Shown piece after piece: positions 9,569 through 19,285 of a DNA stretch of 64,000 nucleotides. Under the pieces are notes generated by a model. It was not told where the DNA came from. It searched no databases and worked only from the letters and a program-made list of their open reading frames with translations. Made by a program: the position numbers and the translations under genes. This stretch comes from Granulicella sp. S156 (GTDB lineage Bacteria; Acidobacteriota; Terriglobia; Terriglobales; Acidobacteriaceae), in NCBI RefSeq assembly GCF_009766105.1, contig NZ_LMUH01000025.1:132648-196647 (forward strand), in the 5' to 3' direction. Each line of letters begins with the position of its first letter. The stretch's first letter is position 1.

Positions 9569-9995
9569 AACTTCTCGAGCGTTGTAAGATACACATCAAG
9601 AATGTAATTTTGGGTGTCACACTCGGGCTGACCGTCCTCCGGCAGCTCTTCTGCAAAGGGATACGGTTTAATGAGGATTTCAGCGTCGCTCAAATCGTCT
9701 GCAACAACCTTCCCCCATTACATTTCTCCGGCCTCCCGCTGTTGTTGTCGCTGCTGTAAATAGACAATTCACAGCTTCAGTTGATTGAAGCTATCCCCCT
9801 CATCATTCAAGAAAAAATACTTAGGCCTCGGTGTGTTCTTGCTCCCCGAACCGCATTCGTTGCTCCGTGCTCCGAAGCAGTTTGCCGTGACAACCGTACA
9901 CCCAGATTGCGGGACATGGTAATCGACGATCGCCAACCCGACGAACAAGCCCTTACCCCAGTCATCTCCGAATGACCTAAACCAACAGGAGTTCC
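9569..9995. other. Decayed region between permease stub and sulfatase
   Basis: No intact gene. On the minus strand two open stretches look like the ends of proteins: one ends at 9559 (composition like DDLSDAEILIKPYPF, then YILDVYLTTLEKFYK) and one ends at 9769 (GLAIVDYHVPQSGC, then KYFFLNDEGDSFNQLKL). Neither has a credible start in frame and I do not recognise either. I read this as a scar of deleted genes; the sulfatase promoter must also lie here. Confidence 0.4.
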
Positions 9996-11870
9996 ATGAA
10001 ACAGAAAAGCATACTGAAAGCATTGACATCGACGTTGATGCTCGCGACAAGCGCAAGGCTCTTACTGCATGCTCAAGAGGCTCAGCCCTATCAAGGAGTC
10101 GTTGGCAGAACCCTCGCTGAGTCAAAAGAATGGTGGCCGGAGCCCGTGAAAGCACCTGCTGGCGCCCCAAACGTAGTGTGGATCCTGTTGGATGATGTAG
10201 GCTTTGGCGCTGCCAACACCTTCGGCGGACTCATCCAGACGCCTACCTTCGACAGCCTGGCCAACAACGGACTGCGCTATACAAACTTCCATACGACCGC
10301 GATCTGCGCCCCAACCCGCGCCGCGTTGCTGACTGGCCGCAACAGCGCAACCGTCCACGAATCTGGGTTCTCACATACGGTCATGTCCGCCGGATTCCCC
10401 GGTTGGGACGGCAGGATTCCCTCCTCTGCCGGAACCATCGCTGAGATTCTGCGTGGCAATGGCTACAACACATTCGCGGTTGGCAAATATGGTCTAACCC
10501 CCGATGAAGATGCGACCGATGCGGGACCATTTGATCGCTGGCCAACCGGAAAAGGCTTTGACCACTTCTTCGGATTCCTTGGTTCACAAACCGACCAATA
10601 CAAGCCGGACCTGGTCGAAGATCAGGCTCACGTCCGTCCCGATGGCCGACACCTGAACGAGCAGATCACCGATAAAGCCATCAGCTATATCGATCGCCAG
10701 GAGAAGGTGGCTCCGAACAAACCCTTCTTCCTCTACTACGCGCCGGGCGCCACTCATGCTCCGCACCAGGTAGACAGGTACTGGAGCGACCAATACAAGG
10801 GCCAATTCGACAAGGGCTGGGATGTCTATCGTGAAGAGGTCTTTGAACGTCAGAAGAAGCTCGGCCTTATCCCTGCCGGCGCGAAACTTCCCGAGCGCAA
10901 TCCGGATATTAAGGCCTGGGATCAACTATCACCGGAGGAGAAAAAGCTGTATGCACGCTTCATGGAAGTGTATGCAGGCTATTTGACCTACACGGATTAT
11001 CAAGTCGGTCGTCTGATCAATCACTTGAAGGAGATAGGCCAACTGGATAACACGCTCGTCTTCATTTCGATTGGCGACAATGGCGCAAGCAAGGAAGGCA
11101 CGCTGAACGGCGACATCGATCGTTCTTTGTTTGGCAAGCCTTTAACAGAGCAAGAGAATATCGATTACAACCTGAGCAAAATTGGAGAGATCGGTACTCC
11201 CGCTGCTACCCAGGGGAACTATCCGCTCGGTTGGGCACAAGCCGCCAACACGCCATTCAAATACTGGAAGCAGGATGCCAACAGCGAAGGCGGCACCCAC
11301 AATCCTCTCATCGTCTTCTACCCGAAAGGGATCAAAGACAAAGGAGGAATTCGTACCCAATACAGTCACGTCATTGACCTCCTTCCGACCACACTCGATC
11401 TCGTAGGCATCAAGGCTCCCGAGCAGATCAGGGGAATCAACCAGATTCCTATCGAAGGAACTTCCCTCGCCTACTCGATCGACGATGCCAAGGCGCCTAC
11501 CCGTCACACCGTGCAGTACTACTACATCTTCGGTTCGAGATCGATTTACAAAGATGGATGGAAAGCCGAATTGGCCTACCCAAGCAGCTTTATCACTGGA
11601 AATGCCCAGAGCAGACAGCCTTTTGATGAAAACGCCTGGGAACTCTACAACCTGAATGAGGACTATACCGAGCGAATTGACTTAGCCAAAAAGTACCCAG
11701 AGAAACTGGCTGAATTAAAAGCTTTGTTCGAAGAACAGGCCAAAGCCCACAATCTCTATCCCTACATCACATGGGACGATGTACTGAAGGGGCGAATTCA
11801 CCGCACGAAAGACTCCAAGTCGTTCTTAGATAGTGTGAAAGATATAACCAAGGGCAGTGATAACCAATAG
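9996..11870 (+). CDS. Arylsulfatase (formylglycine-type sulfatase), exported
   Basis: A 624-residue type I sulfatase that would hydrolyse sulfate esters in the periplasm. A signal peptide covers about 1-26. Residues 60-70 (VVWILLDDVGF) hold the first calcium-binding aspartates D66/D67. The signature CAPTRAALLTGR starts at C104, the cysteine that must be converted to formylglycine (C-x-P-x-R). NKPFFLYYAPGATHAPHQ and a later SIGDNGAS supply further conserved metal and substrate residues. The ATG follows AGGAG with good spacing. The next gene is a GH92 mannosidase, which suggests glycan scavenging, although a strong terminator separates the two. Confidence 0.93.
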   Translation: MKQKSILKALTSTLMLATSARLLLHAQEAQPYQGVVGRTLAESKEWWPEPVKAPAGAPNVVWILLDDVGFGAANTFGGLIQTPTFDSLANNGLRYTNFHTTAICAPTRAALLTGRNSATVHESGFSHTVMSAGFPGWDGRIPSSAGTIAEILRGNGYNTFAVGKYGLTPDEDATDAGPFDRWPTGKGFDHFFGFLGSQTDQYKPDLVEDQAHVRPDGRHLNEQITDKAISYIDRQEKVAPNKPFFLYYAPGATHAPHQVDRYWSDQYKGQFDKGWDVYREEVFERQKKLGLIPAGAKLPERNPDIKAWDQLSPEEKKLYARFMEVYAGYLTYTDYQVGRLINHLKEIGQLDNTLVFISIGDNGASKEGTLNGDIDRSLFGKPLTEQENIDYNLSKIGEIGTPAATQGNYPLGWAQAANTPFKYWKQDANSEGGTHNPLIVFYPKGIKDKGGIRTQYSHVIDLLPTTLDLVGIKAPEQIRGINQIPIEGTSLAYSIDDAKAPTRHTVQYYYIFGSRSIYKDGWKAELAYPSSFITGNAQSRQPFDENAWELYNLNEDYTERIDLAKKYPEKLAELKALFEEQAKAHNLYPYITWDDVLKGRIHRTKDSKSFLDSVKDITKGSDNQ

Positions 11871-11907
11871 CTGGTCTGTCGCCGTTCAACTACGAAGCCT
11901 TACAAAG

Positions 11908-11946
11908 GCCATGACGCAACGTTCTCCGTTGCGTCATGGCTTTTTT
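11908..11946 (+). terminator. Rho-independent terminator after the sulfatase
   Basis: A 14-bp perfect stem (GCCATGACGCAACG / CGTTGCGTCATGGC), a 5-nt loop, then TTTTTT. It lies 38 nt after the sulfatase stop codon and shows that the following GH92 gene has its own promoter. Confidence 0.92.
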
Positions 11947-12002
11947 CGAGAAATGGAATCGTTCCCATAGTCTGGGCCTTTTTGAAATACCATAAGAGCA
12001 CG

Positions 12003-14417
12003 ATGAAGCGATTCACACTCTTTACCAGTGCTTGCCTGATTGCAATAACCGGATACGCGGCCACCCAACAGGCTCCCGTAGCGCCTATCACCTGGGTCAA
12101 TCCCCTGATCGGAACCACCAATGGTGGCGATGTCTTTCCAGGTGCCGTCGTCCCCTTCGGGATGGTGCAGTTCAGCCCCGAGATGAGTCCTATCCGTCCC
12201 AAAAGCAACATCGCTTCCGCTGGAGGATACGAGTTTCGAGGCAAGAACATCCGCGGATTCAGCCTCACGAACGTGGAAGGCTGGGGCTGCGCTGGAGGCT
12301 CTGGCGATATCCCGATCATGCCGACGACAGATGCCATTACCCAGTCGCCATCGGCTGACTTTCGAACAGCCTACGCCTCGGAGTTTTCGCACGCCGACGA
12401 GCAGGCACGGGCAGGCCATTACCATGTGGCGCTTGCCAACGGCGTCGCCGTGGACCTGACCGCCTCACTCCACACCGGAGCCGCGATCTTTCGATTCCCC
12501 AAGGACTCCGCCGCGAAGATCCTCATCCGCAGCTCCGACTCCGAGATCGGATCAACCGAAGCGCATACCATCATCGATGCACAAAATCGCACGGTCTCTG
12601 GTTCTGTCACCAGCGGAAACTTCTGCGGTTACATCAACAAAGTTGACCGTCGCAGCTACTACACTCTGTACTTCGTCGTGCAGTTCGATGAGCCGATCGC
12701 CAGCACAGGATCGTGGCAGGATCTGCAGGTCAAGGAAGGCGGCGTGGAGTCCGCCGGAGGCAGTGGCTACGGCACGAACGGATTCCCCGACAAAGGGCAC
12801 GGCTCCGGTGTATGGCTGGGCTTCGATGTGAAGCAGAGCCAGGAGATTCACGCCCGTGTCGGCATCTCCTACGTGAGCGAAGCCAACGCTCGTGCGAACC
12901 TCGCAGCCGAAAGCCCCGCAGGCACCAGCTTCGCCACCATCCAGTCGCGTGCCGAAGCCGCCTGGAACCACCGCCTCAGCCAGATTGAGATAGAAGGTGG
13001 CACTCCCGATCAGCGCACTGTCTTCACCACTGCCCTGTATCACTCGCTGCAGACTCCCAATATCTACAGCGACGTGAACGGAGAGTACCGTGGCATGGAT
13101 CAGAAGATCCATCATCTTGCTCCAGGGCAGAAGGCGCAGTACGCCAACTTCTCCGGCTGGGATGTCTATCGTTCGCAGTTGCAGCTCGTCACCTGGCTTG
13201 ATCCCCAGGCCGGCAGCGATATCGCGCAGAGCTTGTTGAACCAGGCCGATCAGAACGGCGGCACATGGGATCGCTGGACACACAACAGCGGAGCGACACA
13301 CGTCATGAATGGTGATCCAGCAGCGCCGGCAGTCGCCGACATCTATGCCTTCGGCGGCAGAAGCTTTGACGTCCATCACGCCCTGCAGTCGCTGGTGCAC
13401 GCTGCTGACGTTCCCACTCCTGCGGACCTCAGCAAAGATGGCTGCGAAGTCGAGTGCGCCGGACAGCGCCCAGGTCTCGATCAATGGCTCAAGTTGCACT
13501 ACATCCCGGTGGGAGCGCCCGCCTGGGGTCCAGCCGCAGACACTCTCGAAGATGTCACCGCTGAGTTCGGTATCGCCTCACTCGCGGAGCGGCTTGGCGA
13601 CAAGCAGCTCCACCAGCGCTTTCTCGAGCGCGCTCAATACTGGCGGAACCTCTGGAATCCAAACGCAGCGCCGGACGGCGGCTACATCCAGAATCGCAAC
13701 GCGGACGGAAGCTGGGCGTTAGTGCAGGATGACGGAGAAAAGGCTCCGCACGCCTTCACCCCATCTACTGGCGACGGCTTTGTGGAAGGCACGGCTGCCC
13801 AGTATGTCTGGATGGTGCCCTTCAACGTCAAAGGCCTCTTCGATGCCATGGGCGGAACGGATCACGCCGCCAAGCGCCTCGACAAGTTCTTCTACGACGA
13901 AAAGGGCAACCCCGCAGTTACAAACGCCGGTCCACTTCATGCGGAGCTGAACAACGAGCCTTCCATCGGAGCACCCTGGCTCTATGACTTCGCGGGCCAA
14001 CCCTGGAAGACTCAGCAACTGGTACGCCAGGTTCTCAACACGATCTGGCGGAACGCGCCGAACGGCCTTCCCGGCAACGACGACCTCGGAGAGATGTCCT
14101 CCTGGGCAGTCTTCGCCTCGCTCGGCCTCTACCCTGCTATCCCCGGCCGGGCAGAGTTCGTTCTAGGGAGTCCGATGTTTCGCAGCATCGTCGTGCATCG
14201 TAATGCGGGAGACATCGTGATTCACGCCCCCGAGGCCGCAGCCGATGCACCGTATGTCACAGCGCTCAAACTCAACGGGAAAGAGACTTCGCTCACCTGG
14301 CTTCCGGAGTCCTTTGCCCTGCGAGGCGGCTCCCTGGACTTCACTCTTTCCACCACAGCCAACGAGCACCGTGGCGCTGCACTCTCCGAGGCGCCACCTT
14401 CTTTTGATGTGAAGTAA
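12003..14417 (+). CDS. GH92 family alpha-mannosidase, exported
   Basis: An 804-residue glycoside hydrolase family 92 enzyme, expected to remove alpha-linked mannose in a calcium-dependent inverting reaction. Signal peptide about 1-23. Family blocks in order: WVNPLIGTTNGGDVFPGAVV and PFGMVQFSPE (about 30-60), GFSLTNVEGWGCAGGSGDIP (about 80-105), YANFSGWDVYRSQLQLV (about 380), GGTWDRWTHNSGATHVMNGD (about 420), then NNEPSIGAPWLYDFAGQPW and GNDDLGEMSSWAVFASLG (about 640-700). The ATG at 12003 is chosen over an in-frame TTG at 11982 because it starts directly at the signal peptide. Linkage specificity cannot be assigned. Confidence 0.93.
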   Translation: MKRFTLFTSACLIAITGYAATQQAPVAPITWVNPLIGTTNGGDVFPGAVVPFGMVQFSPEMSPIRPKSNIASAGGYEFRGKNIRGFSLTNVEGWGCAGGSGDIPIMPTTDAITQSPSADFRTAYASEFSHADEQARAGHYHVALANGVAVDLTASLHTGAAIFRFPKDSAAKILIRSSDSEIGSTEAHTIIDAQNRTVSGSVTSGNFCGYINKVDRRSYYTLYFVVQFDEPIASTGSWQDLQVKEGGVESAGGSGYGTNGFPDKGHGSGVWLGFDVKQSQEIHARVGISYVSEANARANLAAESPAGTSFATIQSRAEAAWNHRLSQIEIEGGTPDQRTVFTTALYHSLQTPNIYSDVNGEYRGMDQKIHHLAPGQKAQYANFSGWDVYRSQLQLVTWLDPQAGSDIAQSLLNQADQNGGTWDRWTHNSGATHVMNGDPAAPAVADIYAFGGRSFDVHHALQSLVHAADVPTPADLSKDGCEVECAGQRPGLDQWLKLHYIPVGAPAWGPAADTLEDVTAEFGIASLAERLGDKQLHQRFLERAQYWRNLWNPNAAPDGGYIQNRNADGSWALVQDDGEKAPHAFTPSTGDGFVEGTAAQYVWMVPFNVKGLFDAMGGTDHAAKRLDKFFYDEKGNPAVTNAGPLHAELNNEPSIGAPWLYDFAGQPWKTQQLVRQVLNTIWRNAPNGLPGNDDLGEMSSWAVFASLGLYPAIPGRAEFVLGSPMFRSIVVHRNAGDIVIHAPEAAADAPYVTALKLNGKETSLTWLPESFALRGGSLDFTLSTTANEHRGAALSEAPPSFDVK

Positions 14418-14445
14418 AAAGCGAATAGGATCACCACGAACTCTC

Positions 14446-14471
14446 GGCCATGCGTCGCCCGACGCATGGCC
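14446..14471 (+). terminator. Perfect hairpin after the GH92 gene
   Basis: Twelve-base arms GGCCATGCGTCG / CGACGCATGGCC with a 2-nt loop, 28 nt after the stop codon. It lacks a T-tract, so it may act as a weak or factor-assisted terminator or as an mRNA 3' end protector. Confidence 0.55.
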
Positions 14472-14510
14472 CGGAGGAGAAACAGCACGGAGATCAGGAG
14501 CAGCCACGGT

Positions 14511-15695
14511 ATGCTGTTTCTCATGATCCGCACCGTCGCCGTCCAGGGTTATCGATCCCTACGAGATCTATCGTTGCCCCTCGGGCAACTGAGCGTGATC
14601 ACCGGCGCGAATGGAAGTGGTAAATCCAGCCTCTATCGCTCACTCCGCCTGCTCGCCGACGTCGCGCTAAACTCTGTCGTGGCTTCCCTCGCCCGTGAAG
14701 GCGGCTTGCCATCGACTTTCTGGGCAGGTCCGGAGACTATCGCGCGCGGCGTTCGCCAGGGAGCCTACGCCGTCGAACCCCTTGCCAAACGAAAGGTAGC
14801 AAGTCTCAAGCTCGGCTTTGGCGGCGACACCTATGGCTACAGCATCGATCTGGGCTACCCTCAACCTCCGCCACCAGCGACGATGTTCGAACTCGATCCC
14901 CAGGTAAAGCGCGAGTGCATCTGGCATGGGCCGGTCTACCGAAAAGCGTCTGCCCTCGTCGAACGCAGAAATAACTTCGCCTGGCTCGCAACCATACGCG
15001 ATGAAGAGCCGGTGATGCTAACGCAGCACCTCTCCGACACAGACAGCATGCTTGCCAGCGTCGCCGATCCACAGCGAGCGCCGGAGATGCTGGCCGTCCG
15101 CGAAGCCATTCGCGGCTGGCGGTTCTACGATCACTTCCGCACCGACTCCGACTCACCCGCACGGACCGCGCAGATCGGCACCTACACGCCTGTACTTCAC
15201 CACGACGGCAGCAATCTCGCCGCCGCCCTTCAGACGATTCTAGAGATTCGTTCCGACGAAGCACTCTCTACCACTCTTGAAGACGCCTTCCCCGGCAGCC
15301 AACTCTTCGTCGAGGTGCAGAATGGACGCTTCGAACTCCAGTTGCAGCAGCACGGATTGCTTCGGCCACTCTCCGCAGCCGAGTTGTCGGATGGAACACT
15401 GCGCTACCTTTTATGGGCTGCTGCCCTGCTTACACCACGCCCACCAGAACTGATGGTGTTGAACGAACCGGAGACCAGCCTGCACCCGGACCTGCTACCC
15501 GCCCTCGCCAGGCTGATCCTCGCCGCAGCGAAAAACACGCAGATGATTGTGGTCTCACACGCGCCGCTGCTCATCGAAGAACTGACAGCCTCCCCTCTCT
15601 GCAGCCGCCTCCATCTACTAAAAGACTTTGGAGAAACGAAGCTGGACGGCTCAACGCTGTTCAACACTCCGAAATGGAACTGGCCCACCCGATAA
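14511..15695 (+). CDS. AAA family ATPase (AAA_21, RecF/OLD-like)
   Basis: A 394-residue predicted ATPase of the SMC/RecF-like AAA_21 group. Walker A GANGSGKS is at residues 32-39, a signature-like LSDGTLRYL near 300, Walker B MVLNEPETSLHPDLLP near 325 and a switch histidine in VVSHAPLLIEE near 355. There is no nuclease (TOPRIM) domain, so it is not a full OLD protein. The start ATG at 14511 has GGAG 10 nt upstream; an internal ATG at 14523 is possible. Relatives occur alone or in defence and repair settings; its role here is unknown. A damaged second copy lies at 21881. Confidence 0.85.
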   Translation: MLFLMIRTVAVQGYRSLRDLSLPLGQLSVITGANGSGKSSLYRSLRLLADVALNSVVASLAREGGLPSTFWAGPETIARGVRQGAYAVEPLAKRKVASLKLGFGGDTYGYSIDLGYPQPPPPATMFELDPQVKRECIWHGPVYRKASALVERRNNFAWLATIRDEEPVMLTQHLSDTDSMLASVADPQRAPEMLAVREAIRGWRFYDHFRTDSDSPARTAQIGTYTPVLHHDGSNLAAALQTILEIRSDEALSTTLEDAFPGSQLFVEVQNGRFELQLQQHGLLRPLSAAELSDGTLRYLLWAAALLTPRPPELMVLNEPETSLHPDLLPALARLILAAAKNTQMIVVSHAPLLIEELTASPLCSRLHLLKDFGETKLDGSTLFNTPKWNWPTR

Positions 15696-15727
15696 GCCTG
15701 AAACCTGTCACCCAATCGCGCACATCA

Positions 15728-15768
15728 TATTCCCGAGATACTATTTACAAAATAGTATCTCGGGAATA
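15728..15768. promoter_or_regulatory. 41-bp palindromic operator upstream of padR-type gene
   Basis: Two perfect 19-bp arms (first arm TATTCCCGAGATACTATTT) are separated only by ACA. The palindrome ends 10 bp before the PadR-type start codon, so it overlaps the promoter or leader. PadR regulators commonly bind palindromes in their own promoters, which makes this an autoregulatory operator of the PadR-permease operon. Confidence 0.75.
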
Positions 15769-15778
15769 CGATAACCGC

Positions 15779-16123
15779 ATGGTCAAGAAATCCGAATACC
15801 GCGACCTCTTTCCTGGCGCTCTGGAGCTGATGATTCTGCAAACCCTGAATCGAAAGCCGATGCACGGCTACGCGCTCGCACAGCACATCAAAGACATCTC
15901 AGACGATCTTCTCCAGATTGAAGAAGGTTCGTTATATCCAGCTCTGCAGCGCATGTTGAAGACTGGCTGGCTGGAATCTGAGACGGGACTCTCCCCCAGG
16001 AATCGTCCGGTGCGCATCTTCAAGGTCACCGTGGCAGGCCGAAAGCACCTGGAAGAAGAACGATCGAGCTTCGAGAAGATGTTTGCGGGAATCACCCGTG
16101 TTCTCACAGTTGCCCAATCTTAG
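15779..16123 (+). CDS. PadR-family transcriptional regulator
   Basis: A 114-residue PadR winged-helix repressor: LFPGALELMILQTLNRKPMH, GYALAQHIKDISDDLLQIEE, GSLYPALQRMLKTGWLESET, then a short C-terminal helix. The ATG at 15779 lies directly after the palindrome. The permease gene starts 10 bp after its stop codon. In Acidobacteria this PadR-plus-large-permease pairing is very frequent, and the regulator is thought to control the permease; its ligand is unknown. Confidence 0.93.
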   Translation: MVKKSEYRDLFPGALELMILQTLNRKPMHGYALAQHIKDISDDLLQIEEGSLYPALQRMLKTGWLESETGLSPRNRPVRIFKVTVAGRKHLEEERSSFEKMFAGITRVLTVAQS

Positions 16124-16133
16124 GAGTAATCCC

Positions 16134-18764
16134 ATGCGCTGGCTCAAACAACTGTTTACCCGTCGTCGCTATGACGAGCTCTCCGAATCGATCCGCGAGC
16201 ATCTCGACGAGAAGATCGACGACCTCATGGACCGTGGCCTGACTCGACAACAGGCGGAGCGAGTCGCGCGCCGAGAGTTCGGCAACGTGGCCCTGATGGA
16301 GCAACGAGGCCGCGAGGTCTGGCAGTGGACGACGGTGCAAGCACTATGGGGCGATCTGAGATACGCGATGCGGCAACTGGTCAAACATCGCGGATTCGCA
16401 GCGACAGCCGTCGTCACCTTAGCCCTTGGAATTGGTGCGAATGTTGTCGTCTTCGGTGTCCTGAATGCGCTGATCCTCAGCCCCCTGAATGTCTCGGACC
16501 CGCAAAGTCTCTTCAACGTAGTGCACCAGGGGCACGGCCATCAATACCAGTCCTATCCTGACTATCTGGACTATCGAGACCGCAACACAACATTCAGCGG
16601 CATGGCGGCATATGACACAACCAGTGCTGCGATTATCACAGGAAATACGACAACAAGAAATTTCGGCTATTTCGTTTCGGGCAATTATTTCGATATGCTT
16701 GGCGTCCATCCGGCACTCGGGCGATTTCTCCATGCAAACGATGAGCACGGGATAAACTCTGCTCCTTATATTGTCCTGAGCCATGAATTTTGGCGGACAC
16801 GCTTTGACGGCGATCCCGGTATCGTCGGTAAGACCATCGATGTCAACAAGCATCCGTTCACTGTGATTGGTGTTGCTGCGCGGAACTTCCACGGCACGGA
16901 ACTTCTCTACTGGCCTGACTTTTGGATTCCGATCACTAGCGCACCGGAGCTCGGCCTTTACATCGATTACCTTACCCACCGAGACGACCACAATCTCTTG
17001 ATCATCGGGCGGCTGAAACCAGGAGTCACGCCTCAACAGGCAACCGACGATTTGACTATCGTTTCGCGTCGCTTGTCCGAACAATACCCAACTGCAGACT
17101 ACGGATTGACCGCCAGACTCACGAAGCCTGGCTTGAAGGGCGACTCCTGGGGAGATCCTATCCGCCGTTTTCTCACTGCGATCATGGCTCTGGCTGGCCT
17201 GGTGTTATTGGCCGCTTGCGCCAATCTGGGAAGCGTCTTCGCTGCGCGCGCAACCGATCGAGGACGGGAGCTGGCCATCCGATTGGCCATCGGATCCAGC
17301 CATTGGAGCATCCTGCGGGGCCTGCTGGTGGAGTCCGTACTGATCTCACTGCTGGGGGGCGTGTCCGGAACATTCTTTGCGATGGAACTGCTGCGTGGAC
17401 TGAGCCGATGGCAGCCCTTCCAGGATATGCCGTTCCATGTGCTGGTTCGTCCCGATGGAAAAGTCTATGGGGGCGCCCTTCTCCTGTCTCTCGTCAGCGG
17501 CATTCTCTTTGGGTTGTTGCCGGCGCGACTGATCTGGAGAACCGATGCTGCTCAAGCCATGAAAAGCGGCGTTACCGCAGCTCCAATCTTCCGGCGCTTT
17601 ACTCTGCGCGATCTTTTGCTCTGCGTTCAGATCGCCCTCTGTACTCTGCTTGTGACTGCATCCTTCGTAGCGCTACGCGGCATGTCGCGATCTCTCCATG
17701 CGCCGCTCGGCTTTCAGCCACAAGGAGTCATGCTGGCGGAAACGGACCTGACCATGGCTGGGTATTCAGAAGATCAGTCTCTAACCCTGCAAAAGCGCAT
17801 GTTGGAGGAGGTAGCTCAAATCCCGGGTGTGTCCGCGGTGGGCATGATCGATCGCACGATATTGGGAAAGAATTGCTGCGGAGGCGAGGCGGTCTATCGG
17901 GAGGGTACTACTGATTTTCGCAAGGCGATCTTCGAGGCTCACAACTTCAAGATTTCACCGGGATATCTGGAGGCTGCGGGAACGCGGTTGCTCGCCGGTC
18001 GAAACATAACCTCGCACGACGACGCGAACTCCCCTCAGGTCGCAGTGATCAACGCAACCTTTGCTCACATGCTGTTTGGAAACACACCCGCAGTAGGACA
18101 GCACTTTCTCCTCTACACGGAAACAACTCCCAGAGAAGTTGTCGGCGTAGTGGAAGACGGCAAATATCAATCGCTGACCGAAGATCCGCAACCGGCGATG
18201 TTCTTCCCATTCGCTCAGGACGTCGACACCGCGACCGTGCTCGTCGTCCGTTCGCCACTTCCCTCCGACCAAATCGCCTCATCTGTGGCACATGCGCTCA
18301 ACGGCATCGATCCGAACCTGCCACTCACATTGCATAGCTGGCCAGATGCGCTCGACCTCGTCTTATTTCCGGCAAAGGCAGCAACAGGCGCCCTGGGGAT
18401 CATGGGTCTGCTGGCTGCCATGCTCGCGATCACCGGCATCTTCGGTATGGCTTCCTACAGCGTCTCCCGGCGGATGAAGGAACTCGGGATCCGAGTCGCT
18501 CTCGGTGCGAATCATTTGGAACTGATAGGAGCAGCTCTCGGTCGTCCTCTCCTGCATCTTCTTTCAGGATCGATCGCCGGTCTATTGCTTGGAGTGCTTG
18601 CCAGTCATCTTCTTGCTCAGATTGTTTATCAGGCGACTCCGCAAGACCCGCTGGTACTCGGCGGTGTGTTTGTGACCATGGCCCTCCTCGGCGTAGTAGC
18701 CATAGGAATGCCCGCCAGACGTGCCTTCAAAATTAATCCCGCGTACCTCCTCAGAGAGGAGTAG
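16134..18764 (+). CDS. Large MacB/FtsX-type ABC permease (acidobacterial duplicated orphan permease, ADOP)
   Basis: An 876-residue permease without an ATPase gene beside it. The N-terminus has the ADOP cytoplasmic segment (YDELSESIREHLDEKIDDLM, RGLTRQQAERVARREFGNV), then the first MacB-like unit: a membrane helix (about 88-115, TLALGIGANVVVFGVLNALI), a periplasmic domain, and an FtsX core of three helices (about 355-475). A second copy of the same unit follows and ends with TGIFGMASYSVSRRMKELGI near residue 780. The start ATG at 16134 follows AGGAG. Permeases of this kind are expanded in Acidobacteria, and the partner ATPase is thought to be encoded elsewhere. Substrate unknown. Confidence 0.92.
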   Translation: MRWLKQLFTRRRYDELSESIREHLDEKIDDLMDRGLTRQQAERVARREFGNVALMEQRGREVWQWTTVQALWGDLRYAMRQLVKHRGFAATAVVTLALGIGANVVVFGVLNALILSPLNVSDPQSLFNVVHQGHGHQYQSYPDYLDYRDRNTTFSGMAAYDTTSAAIITGNTTTRNFGYFVSGNYFDMLGVHPALGRFLHANDEHGINSAPYIVLSHEFWRTRFDGDPGIVGKTIDVNKHPFTVIGVAARNFHGTELLYWPDFWIPITSAPELGLYIDYLTHRDDHNLLIIGRLKPGVTPQQATDDLTIVSRRLSEQYPTADYGLTARLTKPGLKGDSWGDPIRRFLTAIMALAGLVLLAACANLGSVFAARATDRGRELAIRLAIGSSHWSILRGLLVESVLISLLGGVSGTFFAMELLRGLSRWQPFQDMPFHVLVRPDGKVYGGALLLSLVSGILFGLLPARLIWRTDAAQAMKSGVTAAPIFRRFTLRDLLLCVQIALCTLLVTASFVALRGMSRSLHAPLGFQPQGVMLAETDLTMAGYSEDQSLTLQKRMLEEVAQIPGVSAVGMIDRTILGKNCCGGEAVYREGTTDFRKAIFEAHNFKISPGYLEAAGTRLLAGRNITSHDDANSPQVAVINATFAHMLFGNTPAVGQHFLLYTETTPREVVGVVEDGKYQSLTEDPQPAMFFPFAQDVDTATVLVVRSPLPSDQIASSVAHALNGIDPNLPLTLHSWPDALDLVLFPAKAATGALGIMGLLAAMLAITGIFGMASYSVSRRMKELGIRVALGANHLELIGAALGRPLLHLLSGSIAGLLLGVLASHLLAQIVYQATPQDPLVLGGVFVTMALLGVVAIGMPARRAFKINPAYLLREE

Positions 18765-19285
18765 ACGGAACATAGTTTCCGTTACTTTCTGAATTCTGAC
18801 GAAAACGAAAGTAATGCTATTCCTGCATGCGAGCACGAACATCGCGCGTGCTATGAGGTAACGCGCGACTACACGGTGTAAAGCCGAGGGGTAGAAAGCG
18901 TACCGCAAGATAAATATTTGATGACGGACTATTCAATATCCGGATGAGTTATCTCTTAAGCGCTAGATAAAAAAGGCGTGTCACTCGGGCACAGTGTTAC
19001 ACCCGATTCCCTACACCGGGAAACACCTTGTGCAGATACCGCTGAACTTGCAAAATGCATTCGGACAGCTTTCGTGCCTGTCGTCAGGGGAATGCATCAT
19101 GTTCAGTTCGCGCACCTGTTGATGCTTCAAAGTTCGACAGCAGCAGCGCCTCTGGCGGCCTTGATGACCAGCACGCAAACTGTTAACCCTCCATCACAAT
19201 TCACAGTTGATCCATTCCGAACCCGGTGCACACCGGCGCGTCCTGCCGGAACACTCGAACCTTGCAGCATCAAGGAGATCCTCCG
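18765..19285. other. 521-bp intergenic region between permease and Vps62/ricin gene
   Basis: A small hairpin (ACGGAA / TTCCGT, 18765-18782) follows the permease stop directly and may be a weak terminator. The rest is AT-richer around 18905-18975 and then holds the upstream region of the next gene. An open frame at 18978-19322 has no protein-like features and was not called. Confidence 0.45.

Noticed and set aside
12552..13499. 315-codon open frame opposite the GH92 gene
   Set aside because: Antisense to a well-supported gene; no family features.
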